Shown here: in pieces, positions 11,874 to 27,613 of the stretch
Layout of the letters: the number at the start of each line of letters is the position of its first letter
Numbering within the stretch: position 1 is the first letter of the stretch
Assembly: GCF_014635325.1 (NCBI RefSeq)
Contig: NZ_BMCT01000001.1
Span: 310,001-374,000, forward strand
Length of the DNA: 64,000 bases
Origin: Azorhizobium oxalatiphilum
GTDB lineage: Bacteria > Pseudomonadota > Alphaproteobacteria > Rhizobiales > Xanthobacteraceae
Reading direction: 5' to 3'
Program-made: the position numbers and the translations under genes
The notes under the pieces: model-generated
The model's database searches: none
What the model saw: the letters and a program-made list of their open reading frames with translations, nothing else
Told to the model about the DNA's origin: nothing

Positions 11874-13999
11874 GCCTGTCTCCTCTTTTGGCCGGCCGTG
11901 TCGGCGTGGCCGTCCCTGCGGGCATCATCGAGTTTCGCGAGACGGGCTTTCACCTCCGGCGCGTCCAGCATCTGCCCGGCTTCGACGGTGAAGCGGCGGC
12001 GCCAGTTGGGATGCTCGTCCACCGTGCCGGGCAGGTTGGGCTGCTCGATGAGCCCGAGCGCATCCTCCAGCGGGATCACCACCAGCGGCGCGGGCGTCCT
12101 GCCCACATAGGTGATGGCGGCATCCACCACCGGCTCCGTATCGTCGGAGGCGGGCTCCGCACCGGTGCCGATGGCTGTCCATAGCGCCTTGCGATCTGCC
12201 TCGCGATTGGTGCGCTCCTGCGCCTCGTCGATGCCTTCGCCCAGCAGGCCGAGCGGCGTGCGCCAGGTGATGTCGCGCCCGCTCCACCAGCCGGCGATGG
12301 TGGGCAGATCATGGGTGCCGGTGACGGCGGTTGCGGTGGGGCGATAATCGGCGGCGGCCGTGTAGGACGTGGCGTCGCGCTCGAACCACAGCACTTGCAT
12401 GCCCATGATGCTGCGTTGTTGCAGCTTCTCGCGGAAGCCCTCGGGCACGGTGCCGAGATCCTCGCCCGTGACGATGGTGCGGTGGCGCTGGCTCTCCAGC
12501 GCCACGAGGCGCATCAGATCGTCGAACGGATAGGCGAGATAGGCGCCTTCCGACGGCTTCGCGCCGTCCGGCACCATCCAGAGCCGCATAAGGCCCATGA
12601 TGTGGTCGATGCGTACGCCCCCCGCATGGGCCATGGTGGCGCGCAGCATGCCGAGGAAGGAGCGGAAGCCGCTCTCCACCATGGCGCGGGGGGAGAAGGC
12701 GGAGAGGCCCCACGCCTGCCCGATGGAATTGAGCAGATCCGGCGGCGCGCCGATGGAAAGGCCGATCAGCATGTCCTGCGGCCGGCTCCACGCCTGACTG
12801 CCGCCGCCGTCCGAGCCCACGGCCAGATCGCTGATGAGGCCGATGGGCATCCCCGCCGCCCGCGCCGCCGCCTGTGCGTCGGCAAGGCCGCGTGCGGCTG
12901 CATATTGCAGGAAGGCGTAGAAGCCCACTTCCGATGCGCTCTTGCGGGCGAAGGCGGCGACTGCCGCGCCGCGCGGGTCCTGGAAGCCCTCGGGCCACGT
13001 GCGCCAGTGCCACTTGCCAGGATCGGAGCCGAACATCTTGGCGTGCAGCGCCTCGAAGCGGGCGTGGTCCTCCAGCGCCTCGCCGCCCTCGGCGCGGAAG
13101 GCGGCGAAATCCGCCTGCATGTCCGCATGGCGGGGCAGCTCGATCTCATAGAGCTTGCGCAGCACGGCGAGGCGGGCGTCGCCCGCCGCATGCCATTGCA
13201 CGGTGTCCGCGCGCTCGAAGTTGATCAGCTGGTCATGAAGGTCGAGACTGGCCGCTGCCGCAGCGGCGGCTGCCGGGCCGAACAAAGCAGAGGGATCGGC
13301 GTGCAAAGCGTTGAGGAACAGCCGGCTGGACGGCGCATAGGGGCTGAAATGGTGCGTGTCGGCCGAGAAGGGCGCATGCACCGGGCTCAGCACCAGCGCG
13401 GAGGCCCCCTGCGCGGCGGCGACGCGGGCGAAATCGGACAGGGCCGTGAAATCGCCAATGCCCCCTTCGCCGAGCACATCCTTGCCGGGTGTGCCTCGCC
13501 CCTGTCGACGCAAGGCATAGAGCTGGACGGCGAGCCCCCATAAGCGCGGGTCGCCATCCCCGGTGGCATCGGACAGATCGAAGCAGCGGGCGGGCGCGAC
13601 GGCGAGCGTGGTCCGTGTGCCGCCGGCCTCGAAGGCGTGATAGCCGGGCATGTCGAAGGCGGGCAGCGTAAGGACACCGCCCTCCACCTCCGCTTCGCCT
13701 TCCACGACACCGCCGCCTTCCAGCGTCACGTGCCAGCGCTTGCGGCCAGTGGCGCCGGGCATGTGTACGCGCACCGGGGTGCCGGCATCGGCCGTCACCA
13801 GCGGGGGCGTCGTCGCCACGCCCTGCCGGGCGCGGGCCAGACTGTCGGCAAGGTCGCTCTCGGAATCGGCGGGCAGGCCGAGCGCACCGAGGATGGCGCG
13901 CAGCGCGTCCGTCGGCACGGTCTGTGGGCGGCCGAAGGCATCGAACCAGGTGGGAGATACGCCGGCGGCGCGGGCAAGATCGCGGAGGCTGTCGTCCAT
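11870..13999 (-). CDS. malQ: 4-alpha-glucanotransferase (amylomaltase)
   Basis: This GH77 enzyme moves alpha-1,4-glucan segments between malto-oligosaccharides. It has 709 residues. Nucleophile D465 lies in GGVRIDHIMGL and acid/base E513 in TGEDLGTVP. An N-terminal domain of ~150 residues, as in the longer MalQ class, precedes the barrel. The ATG at 13999 is 19 bases after the glgX stop, with GAGGGG just upstream; the frame stays open further but the extra codons are inside glgX. MalQ would recycle the short chains released by GlgX and could supply TreY. Confidence 0.95.
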   Translation of the reverse strand: MDDSLRDLARAAGVSPTWFDAFGRPQTVPTDALRAILGALGLPADSESDLADSLARARQGVATTPPLVTADAGTPVRVHMPGATGRKRWHVTLEGGGVVEGEAEVEGGVLTLPAFDMPGYHAFEAGGTRTTLAVAPARCFDLSDATGDGDPRLWGLAVQLYALRRQGRGTPGKDVLGEGGIGDFTALSDFARVAAAQGASALVLSPVHAPFSADTHHFSPYAPSSRLFLNALHADPSALFGPAAAAAAAASLDLHDQLINFERADTVQWHAAGDARLAVLRKLYEIELPRHADMQADFAAFRAEGGEALEDHARFEALHAKMFGSDPGKWHWRTWPEGFQDPRGAAVAAFARKSASEVGFYAFLQYAAARGLADAQAAARAAGMPIGLISDLAVGSDGGGSQAWSRPQDMLIGLSIGAPPDLLNSIGQAWGLSAFSPRAMVESGFRSFLGMLRATMAHAGGVRIDHIMGLMRLWMVPDGAKPSEGAYLAYPFDDLMRLVALESQRHRTIVTGEDLGTVPEGFREKLQQRSIMGMQVLWFERDATSYTAAADYRPTATAVTGTHDLPTIAGWWSGRDITWRTPLGLLGEGIDEAQERTNREADRKALWTAIGTGAEPASDDTEPVVDAAITYVGRTPAPLVVIPLEDALGLIEQPNLPGTVDEHPNWRRRFTVEAGQMLDAPEVKARLAKLDDARRDGHADTAGQKRRQA

Positions 14000-14018
14000 G
14001 GTCCCCTCGAAAGACAAG

Positions 14019-16160
<2,142 letters not shown>

Positions 16161-16170
16161 GGCGCCTCCC

Positions 16171-18420
<2,250 letters not shown>

Positions 18421-18481
18421 CGCAAATCTCCGGTGTGAGGCTGTGCGCGGTCGCACACGGACAGGCGGCGCGGACGCCGCC

Positions 18482-21400
18482 TCATGCGGGTTCCCCTTCC
18501 AGTTCTGCGTCTTCTTCCAGCTCCGCTGCGCCTGCGAGGCGAATGGCGAGACCGTGCAGGCCGCGCACCGGCAGCCCGAGCCAGCCGGGGCGGTTGGCTG
18601 CCTCGTAGCCGATCTCATAGGCCGCCTTTTCCAGCAGCAGCAGGTCGAGCAACTGGCGGTCAATGGCGGCGAAGGGGCCGCCGCCTTCCACATAGCCGCC
18701 GAGGAAGGTGCGTTCCGCCCGCACCTTGAAGCGGCGCAGCAGGTCGATGCGCTGCGTGCCGTGCGCCCAGGACTGGTCGGCCCCGACCATGGCGAGGGTC
18801 GCAGCCACATAGTCGATGGACCGTAGGAGGCCCGCCACGTCGCGCCACGGGCTCGCCTTGGCACGTCGTTCCTCGATGGACCGGCGTGGCTCGCCCTCGA
18901 AGTCGATAATGTAGGCATCACCGCTGGAAACGAGGATCTGGCCGAGGTGGAAGTCGCCATGGATGCGCGTCAGCGGCGTGCCCTCCACCGCTGCGGAGAG
19001 GCGGCGTACAGCAGCCATCAGCGGCTCGCGCACCTCAAGGATGCTCTGCGCAATGGTCTTCGTTTCCTCGTCCGGCCATGCCTCGGTGCCGGCAAGGATG
19101 TCGAGGGCGGCGGCGATCTCTCCCGCAATCTCCTCACCCAATGCGACGGCCTCCTCCGCGCTTGCCACATGCGGGTCGAAGTCGGGATTGACGCTCGGGC
19201 GAGCCAGCACTTCGTGCAGTTCCGCCAGCCGCCGTCCGAGGCCGCGCAGGAAGGGCGTGATGCCGGAGATGTGCTCCTCGAAACGGCTCTCCGCATCTTC
19301 CGGTGCGCCGGAGGTGGAATCCAGCGCGCGGCGCAGTTCATCCAGCGTCCAGACCCAGCCGTCGCCCTGATTGACCACGAAGCCCAGCATCAGGCCGAGC
19401 ACGGCCGGCGAGCCGTCCGGGGCGAAGCGCACCAGTTCGCCCAGCAGCGGGGCCGTGTTCTGGTAGCCCTGCTCGGTGAGATAGCGCGACATCTCGGATT
19501 CAGGGTGCATGCCATAGAGCGTGCGCCGAACCACCTTGATGACCGCCGTGGAGCCGATGGTGATGGTGGAATTGGATTGCTCCGCCGCACTGCGCCTGAT
19601 CTGCGCATCCTCGGGGATCTCCACCTCGTCCAGCCGGCTGGTGGGCACGAAACGCAGCTCGCCGCCGTCCGGCAGCGGCATGGCAGCCTGCCGCCGCAGC
19701 GCCCGCACCAGGGCGTGGGGCAGGGTGTCCGAGGTCAGCGCATCGGTGAGATAGCCCACGCGCCGGCCCTGGCGCACGCGGGTGAGCGCCAGCTGCGCCA
19801 CAAGAGCGGGGGGCTGCTGGTCCTCCCACACGATGGTGAGCGGCATGGCGTAATGCTCGATGCGCCCGCCCACCTTCACCTCGATGTCGGCGAACTGGAA
19901 ATCCTTCTCCCGTCCCGGCATGCCGGCGGCGAGGGCGAGGCGGGCACCGGTGATCTTCTCGTTCTTGGAGGCGAACCAGCGGCGGCGGCCGAGATAGGCC
20001 GGCAAGGCCTCGGCCTCGATCAGCGCGCGGTTCTTGGGCGAGAGGGCTTCCACGAGGCCGTTGCGGATCACCAGCGTGCTGAATTCGGGCAACTGCTCGG
20101 GGGGCGTGTTGTGCCAGCTCGGTTCCGCCACATCCTTGGAGAGCTGGAAGGCATACATGCCATAGGGCGGAATGGTGAGCAGATAGGCGAGACGGCCGAT
20201 GGGCGGGAAGGGCGTGCCGCCCACCATGGACACCGGCACCCGGTGCTCGAACTCCTGCAAATCCAGCTCAACGGCCTGCAGCGTGTGCGAGAGGTTGGCG
20301 ACGCACAGGATGGTCTCGTCCTCATACTCGCGCAGATAGGCAAGGACCTTGCGGTTGCCGGGATAGAGCAGGCGGAAGGTGCCGCGCCCGAACGCCTTGG
20401 TGCGCTTGCGCACGCTCAGCATCTGCCGGGTCCAGTTGAGCAGCGAATGCGGGTCGCGCAATTGCGCTTCCACGTTCAATGCGTTGAAGCCGTAGAGCGG
20501 ATCCTGGATCGGCGGCAGCACCAGTTGCTCGGGGTCGGCGCGGGAGAAGCCGCCGTTGCGGTCCGGCGACCATTGCATGGGCGTGCGCACGCCGTCGCGA
20601 TCGCCGAGATGGATGTTGTCACCCATGCCGATCTCGTCGCCATAATAGATGACGGGCGTTCCGGGCATGGTGAGGAGAAGGCCGTTCATCAGCTCGATGC
20701 GGCGCCGGTCGCGCTCCAGCAGAGGGGCGAGGCGGCGGCGGATACCGAGGTTGATACGGGCGCGCCGGTCGGCGGCGTAATAATTCCAGAGATAGTCGCG
20801 CTCGCTATCCGTCACCATTTCGAGCGTCAGCTCATCATGGTTGCGCAGGAAGATAGCCCATTGGCACGCTTCGGGGATTTCCGGCGTCTGGCGCAGGATG
20901 TCCGTGATCGGGAAGCGGTCTTCCTTGGCGATGGCCATGTACATGCGCGGCATCAGAGGGAAGTTGAACGCCATGTGGCATTCGTCACCGTTCTGGCCGA
21001 AATATTGCTGCGTATCTTCCGGCCACATATTGGCTTCTGCCAGCAGCATGCGGTCGCTGTAATGCTCGTCCAGATGGGCGCGGATCTTCTTCAGGATGTC
21101 ATGCGTCTCGGAGAGGTTCTCGTTCGAGGTGCCCTCGCGCTCGATGAGATAAGGCACGGCGTCGAGCCGCAGGCCGTCCACGCCGATATCCAGCCAGAAG
21201 CGCATGACGGAGAGCACGCGCTCCAGCACCTCCGGATTGTCGAAGTTGAGATCCGGCTGGTGCGAGTAGAAGCGGTGCCAGAAATACTGGCCCGCCACCG
21301 GATCATAGGTCCAGTTGGATTTTTCCGTATCGAGGAAGATGATGCGGGTGCCCTGATAGCCCTGATCATCATCCGCCCAGACGTAATAGTTGCGCTCGGG

Positions 21401-21790
21401 CGAGCCCTTGGGCGCGTGGCGGGCGCGCTGGAACCAGGGATGCTGGTCAGAGGTGTGGTTGATCACCAGCTCGGTGATGACGCGCAGGCCGCGCGCATGC
21501 GCCGCCTCGATGAAGCGCCGCGCATCCTCCATGGTGCCATAATCGGGCGACACGCCCTCGTAGAGCGAGATGTCGTAACCGTCGTCGCGCCGGGGCGAGG
21601 GATAGAAGGGCAGCAGCCACAGCGTATCGACGCCGAGATCGGAAATGTAGTCCAGCTTGGAGATCAGGCCGGGAAAGTCGCCGATGCCGTCATTGTTGGC
21701 ATCGAAGAACGACTTCACATGCAACTGATAGATCACCGCATCCTTGTACCAGAGCGGATCTAGATCGGAGCGCGAAGCGGCGGCATCCAT
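18482..21790 (-). CDS. treS: Trehalose synthase fused to maltokinase
   Basis: A bifunctional 1102-residue protein. Residues 1 to ~550 are TreS, which interconverts trehalose and maltose: nucleophile D210 ([13 protein letters not shown]), acid/base E252 ([12 protein letters not shown]), HD pair at 318-319 ([12 protein letters not shown]). Residues ~590-1102 are a maltokinase (Pep2) with the kinase catalytic HGDFHLGQ at 944 and metal-binding DFEGEP at 963. The product is maltose 1-phosphate, the donor for GlgE, whose gene ends 4 bases upstream. Fused TreS-Pep2 proteins are known in several phyla. The ATG at 21790 gives the standard N-terminus ([19 protein letters not shown]). Confidence 0.96.
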   Translation of the reverse strand: MDAAASRSDLDPLWYKDAVIYQLHVKSFFDANNDGIGDFPGLISKLDYISDLGVDTLWLLPFYPSPRRDDGYDISLYEGVSPDYGTMEDARRFIEAAHARGLRVITELVINHTSDQHPWFQRARHAPKGSPERNYYVWADDDQGYQGTRIIFLDTEKSNWTYDPVAGQYFWHRFYSHQPDLNFDNPEVLERVLSVMRFWLDIGVDGLRLDAVPYLIEREGTSNENLSETHDILKKIRAHLDEHYSDRMLLAEANMWPEDTQQYFGQNGDECHMAFNFPLMPRMYMAIAKEDRFPITDILRQTPEIPEACQWAIFLRNHDELTLEMVTDSERDYLWNYYAADRRARINLGIRRRLAPLLERDRRRIELMNGLLLTMPGTPVIYYGDEIGMGDNIHLGDRDGVRTPMQWSPDRNGGFSRADPEQLVLPPIQDPLYGFNALNVEAQLRDPHSLLNWTRQMLSVRKRTKAFGRGTFRLLYPGNRKVLAYLREYEDETILCVANLSHTLQAVELDLQEFEHRVPVSMVGGTPFPPIGRLAYLLTIPPYGMYAFQLSKDVAEPSWHNTPPEQLPEFSTLVIRNGLVEALSPKNRALIEAEALPAYLGRRRWFASKNEKITGARLALAAGMPGREKDFQFADIEVKVGGRIEHYAMPLTIVWEDQQPPALVAQLALTRVRQGRRVGYLTDALTSDTLPHALVRALRRQAAMPLPDGGELRFVPTSRLDEVEIPEDAQIRRSAAEQSNSTITIGSTAVIKVVRRTLYGMHPESEMSRYLTEQGYQNTAPLLGELVRFAPDGSPAVLGLMLGFVVNQGDGWVWTLDELRRALDSTSGAPEDAESRFEEHISGITPFLRGLGRRLAELHEVLARPSVNPDFDPHVASAEEAVALGEEIAGEIAAALDILAGTEAWPDEETKTIAQSILEVREPLMAAVRRLSAAVEGTPLTRIHGDFHLGQILVSSGDAYIIDFEGEPRRSIEERRAKASPWRDVAGLLRSIDYVAATLAMVGADQSWAHGTQRIDLLRRFKVRAERTFLGGYVEGGGPFAAIDRQLLDLLLLEKAAYEIGYEAANRPGWLGLPVRGLHGLAIRLAGAAELEEDAELEGEPA

Positions 21791-21794
21791 GGCG

Positions 21795-24700
21795 TCAGCC
21801 CTCCACCCTGGAGAGGCGCCAGATGGCGAAGGGCAAAGCGGCGGGGTCGAGCCGCGCATGCTGCACCTTTCCGGTCCAGCGGAAGCTCGTGTCCGTCATC
21901 AGATCCTCCACCTCCACGCTGGCATGGTCCGGCAGATCCAGTTCCCAGAGCGGGATCTCGAAATCCACCTCCTGCGCGGCATGGGGATCCAGATTGACGG
22001 CGACAACAAGGAGGTTGTCGCGACTTGGCGTGGCCTTGGCGTAAGCGAGCACGTTGTCGTTCCAGGCATTGAGGAAAAGGACGGACTTGTGGGTGTGCAG
22101 TGCCGGGTTTTCCCGGCGGATGCGGTTCAGCCGCGTGATCTCGGCGACGATGTTTCCGGGCGCGGAATAGTCGCGGGCGCGGATCTCGTATTTGTCGGAG
22201 GAGGCATATTCCTCCTTGCCCGGCACGGGCTTGGCCTCGCACAGCTCGAAGCCGGAGAACACGCCCCAGAGCCCCGACAGGGTGGCGGCGAGCGCCGCGC
22301 GGGTGAGGAAGCCGCCTTGGCCCGAGGTCTGCAAGTAATAGGGGTTGATGTCCGGCGTGGTGACGAAGAAGTGTGGCCGGTAGATGTCGCTCACGGGCGG
22401 CTGGCACAGCTCCTCCAGATAGGAGGTCAGCTCCGTCTTGGTGTTGCGCCAGGTGAAGTAGGTGTAGGACTGGGAGAAGCCCACCTTCGCCAGCCGGTAC
22501 ATCATCTTCGGCTTGGTGAAGGCCTCCGCCAGGAACACCGTGTCCGGATGCTTTCCCCGTACATCCGCGATCAGCCACTGCCAGAAGGGCAAAGGCTTGG
22601 TGTGCGGATTGTCCACGCGGAACAGCTTTACGCCCTGCTCCACCCAATGCAGCACCACGTCGCGCAGCGCCAGCCACAGGCCGGGCACCGCATCCTTGGC
22701 GTAGAAGTCGACGTTGACGATGTCCTGATACTTCTTCGGCGGGTTCTCCGCATAGCGGATGGAGCCGTCCGGCCGATATGCGAACCAGCCGGGATGTTCT
22801 GTCAGCCAAGGGTGATCCGGCGCACACTGGATGGCGAAATCGAGCGCGATCTCAAGGCCATGCGCCTTCGCCGACGCCACAAGACGCAGGAAGTCCTCCG
22901 CCGTGCCGAGTTGGCGGTGGATGTCCGCATGGCCGCCGTCCTTCGAGCCGATGGCATAGGGGCTGCCGGGATCGTCGGGGCCGGGGGTGAGGGTGTTGTC
23001 GCGGCCCTTGCGGTTCTTCTCGCCGATGGGGTGGATCGGCGGGAAATAGAGCACGTCGAAGCCCATGTCGCGGATGCGCGGGAGGTCGGCGATCACGTCC
23101 GCGAATGTGCCATGGCGGGTGACATGGCCCGAGGTGGAGCGGGGGAAGATCTCGTACCAGCTGGCAAATCCGGCGCCTTCCCGCTCGGCGTCCACGGCGT
23201 AGGTGAAGGCGCTCTGCGTGGCGAAGGGGCGCTCGCGGGTGGCGCGCATGATGCGCACCGTTTCGTCCGCCAGCAGAATTTCCTGCTGACGTTCCTCGGG
23301 CGCGGCTGCAAGCTCGGCCTGCAAGGCGCCGAGGGCTTCGGCATGGTCTTCCGGTGCGGTGGCGGCGGCGGCCAGCGCCACGCCCTCACGGATTTCCAGC
23401 GAGACGGGCACGCCCGCCTTCACCTTGGCTTCCAGCTCGTGGTGGAACGAGCCGAAGGCATCGCGCCACGCGGCCACCGCATAGAGGTGGCGCCCCATGC
23501 GCTCCAGCGGAAATGCGCCCGCATAGCGATCATTGCCCAGAGGCGTCATGGGCACCTCGTTCCAGCCTTCCACATCGGCCGGACGCCACAGCAAGGCGAC
23601 GGCGATGACGTCGTGCCCATCAGTGACCACATCCGCTTCCACCTCGACCCGTTCGCCGACGATGCGGCGGATGGGGAAGGCGCCGTCATCCACCGCCGGG
23701 CTCACCGCCTCGATGGCGAGGCGGGCCACTCGGGCGGCGGCGCGCACATCGGCGGTGGCGCTGCCATCCTCCAACACCGGGGCATGGGGCGCAGCCGTGA
23801 AGCGGACCACTTGGCCGATGCCGAGATCAACCGGCGTGCCGGGCGCAAACACTTGCCCGTCCTGGCTCATGTAGCGGCCGAAGCCGAGGGCGCGGGGCAG
23901 CACGGAGGCGCTGTCCACGTTGGTGCGGGCATCGGCACGGCCGTTGGCGAGCACCAGAGCGGCCCCATCGCCTTCCGGCCGCACGAAAGCTGCCACGCTC
24001 GCGCCCGGCGCGGAGGCGAGACGCCACGGCCCGCCCGCCGCGCCCGAGCGGGCGGCAAGGCGGGCATTGGCGGCGCGAATGGCCGGGCCGAGATCGAAGG
24101 GGGCTGCCTCGCGCACGAAAGCGAGATCGGAGGGCGCGCCGCGTGCCGGGTCCAGCGGGTCACGCGCGCCATATTCGAAGCCGGTGGGCACCAGCAGGCC
24201 GTCGCCGATGGCGGCGCTGAAATCCAGCGCCCGGCGGTGCAGGACTTCCACATGGCTCGGCGTAAGTCCTTGCGCGGACAGGCGGGGACCGAAGGGCGCC
24301 TCGGGGCAGCCCAGCGTCTGGCCGATGGCGTTCAGGCGCGCCAGTTCGTCGGCCATCCAGGGCTTGCGGAAATCCCACCAGGCGGTGGAGGCGAAGGCGC
24401 CGTCGAAGCCGGAGCCGGCGAGCGCCGCCACCGCGTCGGCTGGAACGCCCGGCGTCCAGGCGAGAAAGATGGTGTCGGGGCGGGTGAGGCGGCCGGCGCC
24501 GATGATCTCCGCCCAGACGGCGGCGGGTGCCCGATGGGGCGCATCGCAGCGGAAGCCATGGACGCCGGCGGCGGTCCACTGGGCTACGAGATCGGCGAAG
24601 TGGCGGCTGGCCGCCAGCGCCACGTCGGGCTCATCATAGGCGATATAGGCGGCATCGCGCTGGCGTTCGGCACGGCGGGGGTCGGGAATGCCGTCTTCGG

Positions 24701-25091
24701 GAGTCCGGGGCAGGAACCATTGTTCTTCAAGGGCCGGCAGCAGGCCGTCCACGGCCACGCGGTCGATCACAAGGTCGAGATAGAGGTCGAGCCCCCGGCT
24801 GCGGGCATGGCCCACCAGCGCCGCGAGGCCCTCCACCGCATCGGCCTCGGTGCCGAGGGCGGCGTTCAGGCGGTCGTGGTCGGCGGTCAGGAAGATGTTG
24901 CCGCTGCGTCCGGTGGCGAACGGCGGGGCGAGGGCGATGGCATTGAAGCCGAGGCCGGCGGCATGGTCGCAGACGGCGCCGAAGCCATCCAGTCCATCCA
25001 GCCAGAGGGGATGGACGAGATAGAGGCGCGGCAAGGGCTTGGCCAGGCCAGCGAGGGGACGGGGGGACAGGGGTTCGCGCAGAATCTGCAT
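21795..25091 (-). CDS. glgE: Maltose-1-phosphate maltosyltransferase with duplicated catalytic domain
   Basis: GlgE adds maltose from maltose 1-phosphate to growing alpha-1,4-glucan. The active module is C-terminal: N-domain from ~455, then the GH13 barrel with nucleophile D827 ([10 protein letters not shown]) and acid/base E856 (DTVFLAEAF), 29 residues apart as in characterised GlgE. Unusually, residues ~20-435 form a second barrel resembling the first. It has [10 protein letters not shown] (D183) but DTIFLAWTP, so the acid/base Glu is Trp212. At 1098 residues it is ~400 longer than classical GlgE. The ATG at 25091 is internal to a longer open frame; a start upstream would add Arg-rich sequence. 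First gene of the operon. Confidence 0.92.
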   Translation of the reverse strand: MQILREPLSPRPLAGLAKPLPRLYLVHPLWLDGLDGFGAVCDHAAGLGFNAIALAPPFATGRSGNIFLTADHDRLNAALGTEADAVEGLAALVGHARSRGLDLYLDLVIDRVAVDGLLPALEEQWFLPRTPEDGIPDPRRAERQRDAAYIAYDEPDVALAASRHFADLVAQWTAAGVHGFRCDAPHRAPAAVWAEIIGAGRLTRPDTIFLAWTPGVPADAVAALAGSGFDGAFASTAWWDFRKPWMADELARLNAIGQTLGCPEAPFGPRLSAQGLTPSHVEVLHRRALDFSAAIGDGLLVPTGFEYGARDPLDPARGAPSDLAFVREAAPFDLGPAIRAANARLAARSGAAGGPWRLASAPGASVAAFVRPEGDGAALVLANGRADARTNVDSASVLPRALGFGRYMSQDGQVFAPGTPVDLGIGQVVRFTAAPHAPVLEDGSATADVRAAARVARLAIEAVSPAVDDGAFPIRRIVGERVEVEADVVTDGHDVIAVALLWRPADVEGWNEVPMTPLGNDRYAGAFPLERMGRHLYAVAAWRDAFGSFHHELEAKVKAGVPVSLEIREGVALAAAATAPEDHAEALGALQAELAAAPEERQQEILLADETVRIMRATRERPFATQSAFTYAVDAEREGAGFASWYEIFPRSTSGHVTRHGTFADVIADLPRIRDMGFDVLYFPPIHPIGEKNRKGRDNTLTPGPDDPGSPYAIGSKDGGHADIHRQLGTAEDFLRLVASAKAHGLEIALDFAIQCAPDHPWLTEHPGWFAYRPDGSIRYAENPPKKYQDIVNVDFYAKDAVPGLWLALRDVVLHWVEQGVKLFRVDNPHTKPLPFWQWLIADVRGKHPDTVFLAEAFTKPKMMYRLAKVGFSQSYTYFTWRNTKTELTSYLEELCQPPVSDIYRPHFFVTTPDINPYYLQTSGQGGFLTRAALAATLSGLWGVFSGFELCEAKPVPGKEEYASSDKYEIRARDYSAPGNIVAEITRLNRIRRENPALHTHKSVLFLNAWNDNVLAYAKATPSRDNLLVVAVNLDPHAAQEVDFEIPLWELDLPDHASVEVEDLMTDTSFRWTGKVQHARLDPAALPFAIWRLSRVEG

Positions 25092-25357
25092 GGCTCTCGT
25101 CGCGGTTTGGGATGGACACGGGACGAAGAGGCGCGCCACCGCCGGCTTGCGCCGCCGGACGGTCCCTCCTTCAGCCAAAACGCGGCAGTGGGTTAAGGGT
25201 TCCAGAGATCGCCGGCGAAAAGCCCAGCTCAAGCCATGGAGGGGGAACCCCTTCATTTCCCGCAGGTTATGCGCTCATCTGGAGGCGGTGGGGCTTGTCG
25301 CCCCGGCAAGAGAAAAGCAAAAGCGCCCAGCGGTGGCGCCAAGGCGAGGATGGTCAC
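25092..25357. other. Divergent promoter region of the glucan operon and alpha-glucosidase gene
   Basis: This 266-base gap separates two divergent start codons and must carry promoters for both directions. I see no clear -35/-10 pair and no strong dyad. The only supported element is GAGGA at 25346-25350, a ribosome-binding site 7 bases before the plus-strand ATG. Confidence 0.5.
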
Positions 25358-27019
25358 ATGGCGAAGGCAGGTCCGGCGGCCAAGGCCGCGCTGCACACCC
25401 GGCCCGAGGAGCCGCTGTGGTGGCAGAAAGGTGTGATTTATCAGATCTATCCGCGCTCTTTCCAGGATAGCGACCGCGATGGGGTGGGGGATCTGGAAGG
25501 GATCCGCCGCCGGCTCGATTATCTGGTGGATCTCGGGGTGGACGCGATCTGGATCTCGCCCATCTATCCCTCGCCCATGGCCGACTTCGGATATGACGTG
25601 GCCGACTATACGGGCATCCACAAGCTGTTCGGATCACTGGCGGATTTCGACCGACTGATCGCTGACGCCACGGCCCGGAACCTCAAGGTGATCCTCGATC
25701 TGGTGCCCAACCATACCTCCGACCAGCACCCCTGGTTCGTGGAGGCCAGGGCGGGAAAGAAGAGCCCGAAGCGGGATTGGTATATCTGGCGCGACCCCGC
25801 CGCGGATGGCGGGCCACCCAATAACTGGCTCTCGGAATTCGGCGGAAGTGCCTGGGAATACGACAAGAAATCAGGCCAGTATTATTACCACGCCTTCCTC
25901 GCCAGCCAGCCGGATCTCAACTGGCGCAACCCTCAGGTGGCCGCCGCCATCCATGACGCCATGCGCTTCTGGCTGGACCGGGGCGTGGCTGGATTTCGGG
26001 TGGATGTGATCTGGCACATGTTGAAGGACAAGGGTTTTCGAGACAATCCGCCCAATCCGGACTTCATCGAGGGACGCAATCCCTACCAGCGGCTGCTGCC
26101 CGTCCATACCACCGACCTTGATGAGGTGCATGGGGTGATCGCTGGCCTCCGGAAGGTGGTGGACGCCTATCCGGACCGCCTGCTCATCGGCGAGATCTAC
26201 CTGCCGGTGGAACGGCTTGCCGCGTACTATGGCGCCAATCTCGATGGTGCCCATCTGCCGTTCAATTTCGCATTGCTGGAGGTGGAGTGGAGCGCCTCCG
26301 CCATTGCCGATCTCATTGCCCGCTATGAGAAGAGCCTCCCCTCCGGCGGCTGGCCCAACTGGGTGCTGGGCAACCATGACCGGCCCCGGGTGGCGAGCCG
26401 GGTGGGGGAGGATCAGGCGCGGGTGGCGGCGATGCTGCTGCTCAGCCTGAGGGGCACGCCAACCCTTTATTATGGCGAGGAAATCGGCATGCGCACCGTG
26501 CCCATTCCCGCCGACAAGGTGCAGGATCCGTTCGAGAAGAACGTGCCCGGCCTCGGTCTCGGCCGCGATGGCGTGCGCACCCCCATGCCATGGGATGGAT
26601 CGCCCAATGGCGCATTCACCCATGGGACACCCTGGCTGCCCTTGGACACGGAGTTCCCCGAGACGAACGTACAAAGCCAGCGTAACTCATCGCACAGCAT
26701 GCTGGCGCTCTATCACGCCCTCATCCGCCTGCGGCGCCTGCACAATTGCCTGTCCATGGGCGACTGGCGGCTGATCGCATGTTCAGGGACACTGCTGGCG
26801 TATACGCGGATGGACAGGGACAGCACCGTACTTGTCACACTGAACCTCGGCGACGAGCCGCTGCTGGCGACCTTCCCCCCCTCCGTGACCGGCCGCCTCC
26901 TCCTGTCCACCTTCTGCGACCGCGACGGCGAGCGGGTGGCGGGGGAGGTATCGCTGCGGGCCAATGAGGGGGTGATGGTGATGCTGGACGCCGGGGTGGA
27001 GCTGCCGGCGGCGGGGTGA
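25358..27019 (+). CDS. GH13 alpha-glucosidase (oligo-1,6-glucosidase type)
   Basis: A 553-residue cytoplasmic GH13 hydrolase without a signal peptide. It starts EEPLWWQKGVIYQIYPRSFQDSDRDGVGD, the pattern of alpha-glucosidases and oligo-1,6-glucosidases (AglA/MalL group). Nucleophile D216 lies in GVAGFRVDVIWHM, acid/base E279 in DRLLIGEIYLP, and the HD pair in VLGNHDRPRVAS. Val after the nucleophile Asp (FRVDVI) suggests alpha-1,4 preference in this group, but I am not certain. It is divergent from glgE and probably turns maltose, sucrose-like or small glucans into glucose for central metabolism. Confidence 0.9.
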   Translation: MAKAGPAAKAALHTRPEEPLWWQKGVIYQIYPRSFQDSDRDGVGDLEGIRRRLDYLVDLGVDAIWISPIYPSPMADFGYDVADYTGIHKLFGSLADFDRLIADATARNLKVILDLVPNHTSDQHPWFVEARAGKKSPKRDWYIWRDPAADGGPPNNWLSEFGGSAWEYDKKSGQYYYHAFLASQPDLNWRNPQVAAAIHDAMRFWLDRGVAGFRVDVIWHMLKDKGFRDNPPNPDFIEGRNPYQRLLPVHTTDLDEVHGVIAGLRKVVDAYPDRLLIGEIYLPVERLAAYYGANLDGAHLPFNFALLEVEWSASAIADLIARYEKSLPSGGWPNWVLGNHDRPRVASRVGEDQARVAAMLLLSLRGTPTLYYGEEIGMRTVPIPADKVQDPFEKNVPGLGLGRDGVRTPMPWDGSPNGAFTHGTPWLPLDTEFPETNVQSQRNSSHSMLALYHALIRLRRLHNCLSMGDWRLIACSGTLLAYTRMDRDSTVLVTLNLGDEPLLATFPPSVTGRLLLSTFCDRDGERVAGEVSLRANEGVMVMLDAGVELPAAG

Positions 27020-27145
27020 GGGGGCAAGGCTTCCGGCGCGCGGGCCGAGACTGCATGCATTGCATATTCAAGAGTTGTCATTAAAGATCGACAGGTTTTC
27101 TTGGGATTGCTGTTTGTCGCCAATAATCGGGTGGGAGATTATCCA

Positions 27146-27613
27146 ATGCTTGGCATATTGCTGTCTGGCGTCAGGCGCACCGTGCGGACCTGCTCGCGTG
27201 CGCCGGGACTGCTGGCAATCGCTCTGGTCGCGGCATCCGTCACTCCGGCCTTCGCCGTCACCTATTATTCCGGAATTCTGCCGGGTGATAGCTGCCGGAC
27301 ACGTCGGGAGATTTCCGTCAAGGATGGCCACGATGGCATCCAGTTCACCAAGTTGCCACGCGGCGAAGCAGGGCTGTTCGTGAAAGCCTATGTTCTTCGC
27401 AAGTCAGATGACCGGCTGATCATTTCCATTCCCCTCGGAGCCTGGGCCTGTTTTTATCCGGTAACGGAACCCGACAGCTACTGCTTTGTCGGAAGCGACA
27501 GCCCGAACGTCACCGACATTCAGGCCGCATCCTGGCGTAAGGAGTGGCTCGACTGGCTGCCCGAGTGCGAGCAGAAAGCCCGGGCTATGCCGCCCGCGCC
27601 ACCTCCACGGTGA
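27146..27613 (+). CDS. Small secreted protein of unknown function
   Basis: A 155-residue protein that I do not recognise. The N-terminus is a plausible Sec signal peptide: Arg-rich start, hydrophobic core LLAIALVAASV, and cleavage after TPAFA near residue 37. The mature part has four cysteines, which suggests disulfides in the periplasm or outside. GGGAG lies 8 bases before the ATG at 27146. Its last 29 bases overlap the end of the convergent dmeF. Base composition is slightly lower in G+C than the neighbours. No domain could be assigned. Confidence 0.6.
   Translation: MLGILLSGVRRTVRTCSRAPGLLAIALVAASVTPAFAVTYYSGILPGDSCRTRREISVKDGHDGIQFTKLPRGEAGLFVKAYVLRKSDDRLIISIPLGAWACFYPVTEPDSYCFVGSDSPNVTDIQAASWRKEWLDWLPECEQKARAMPPAPPPR

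Noticed and set aside
18947-25196. Two very long plus-strand frames (938 and 1150 codons) over treS and glgE
   Set aside because: High G+C leaves the antisense frame open. Products are His/Arg/Gly-rich, show no domain, and lie opposite genes with intact catalytic motifs.
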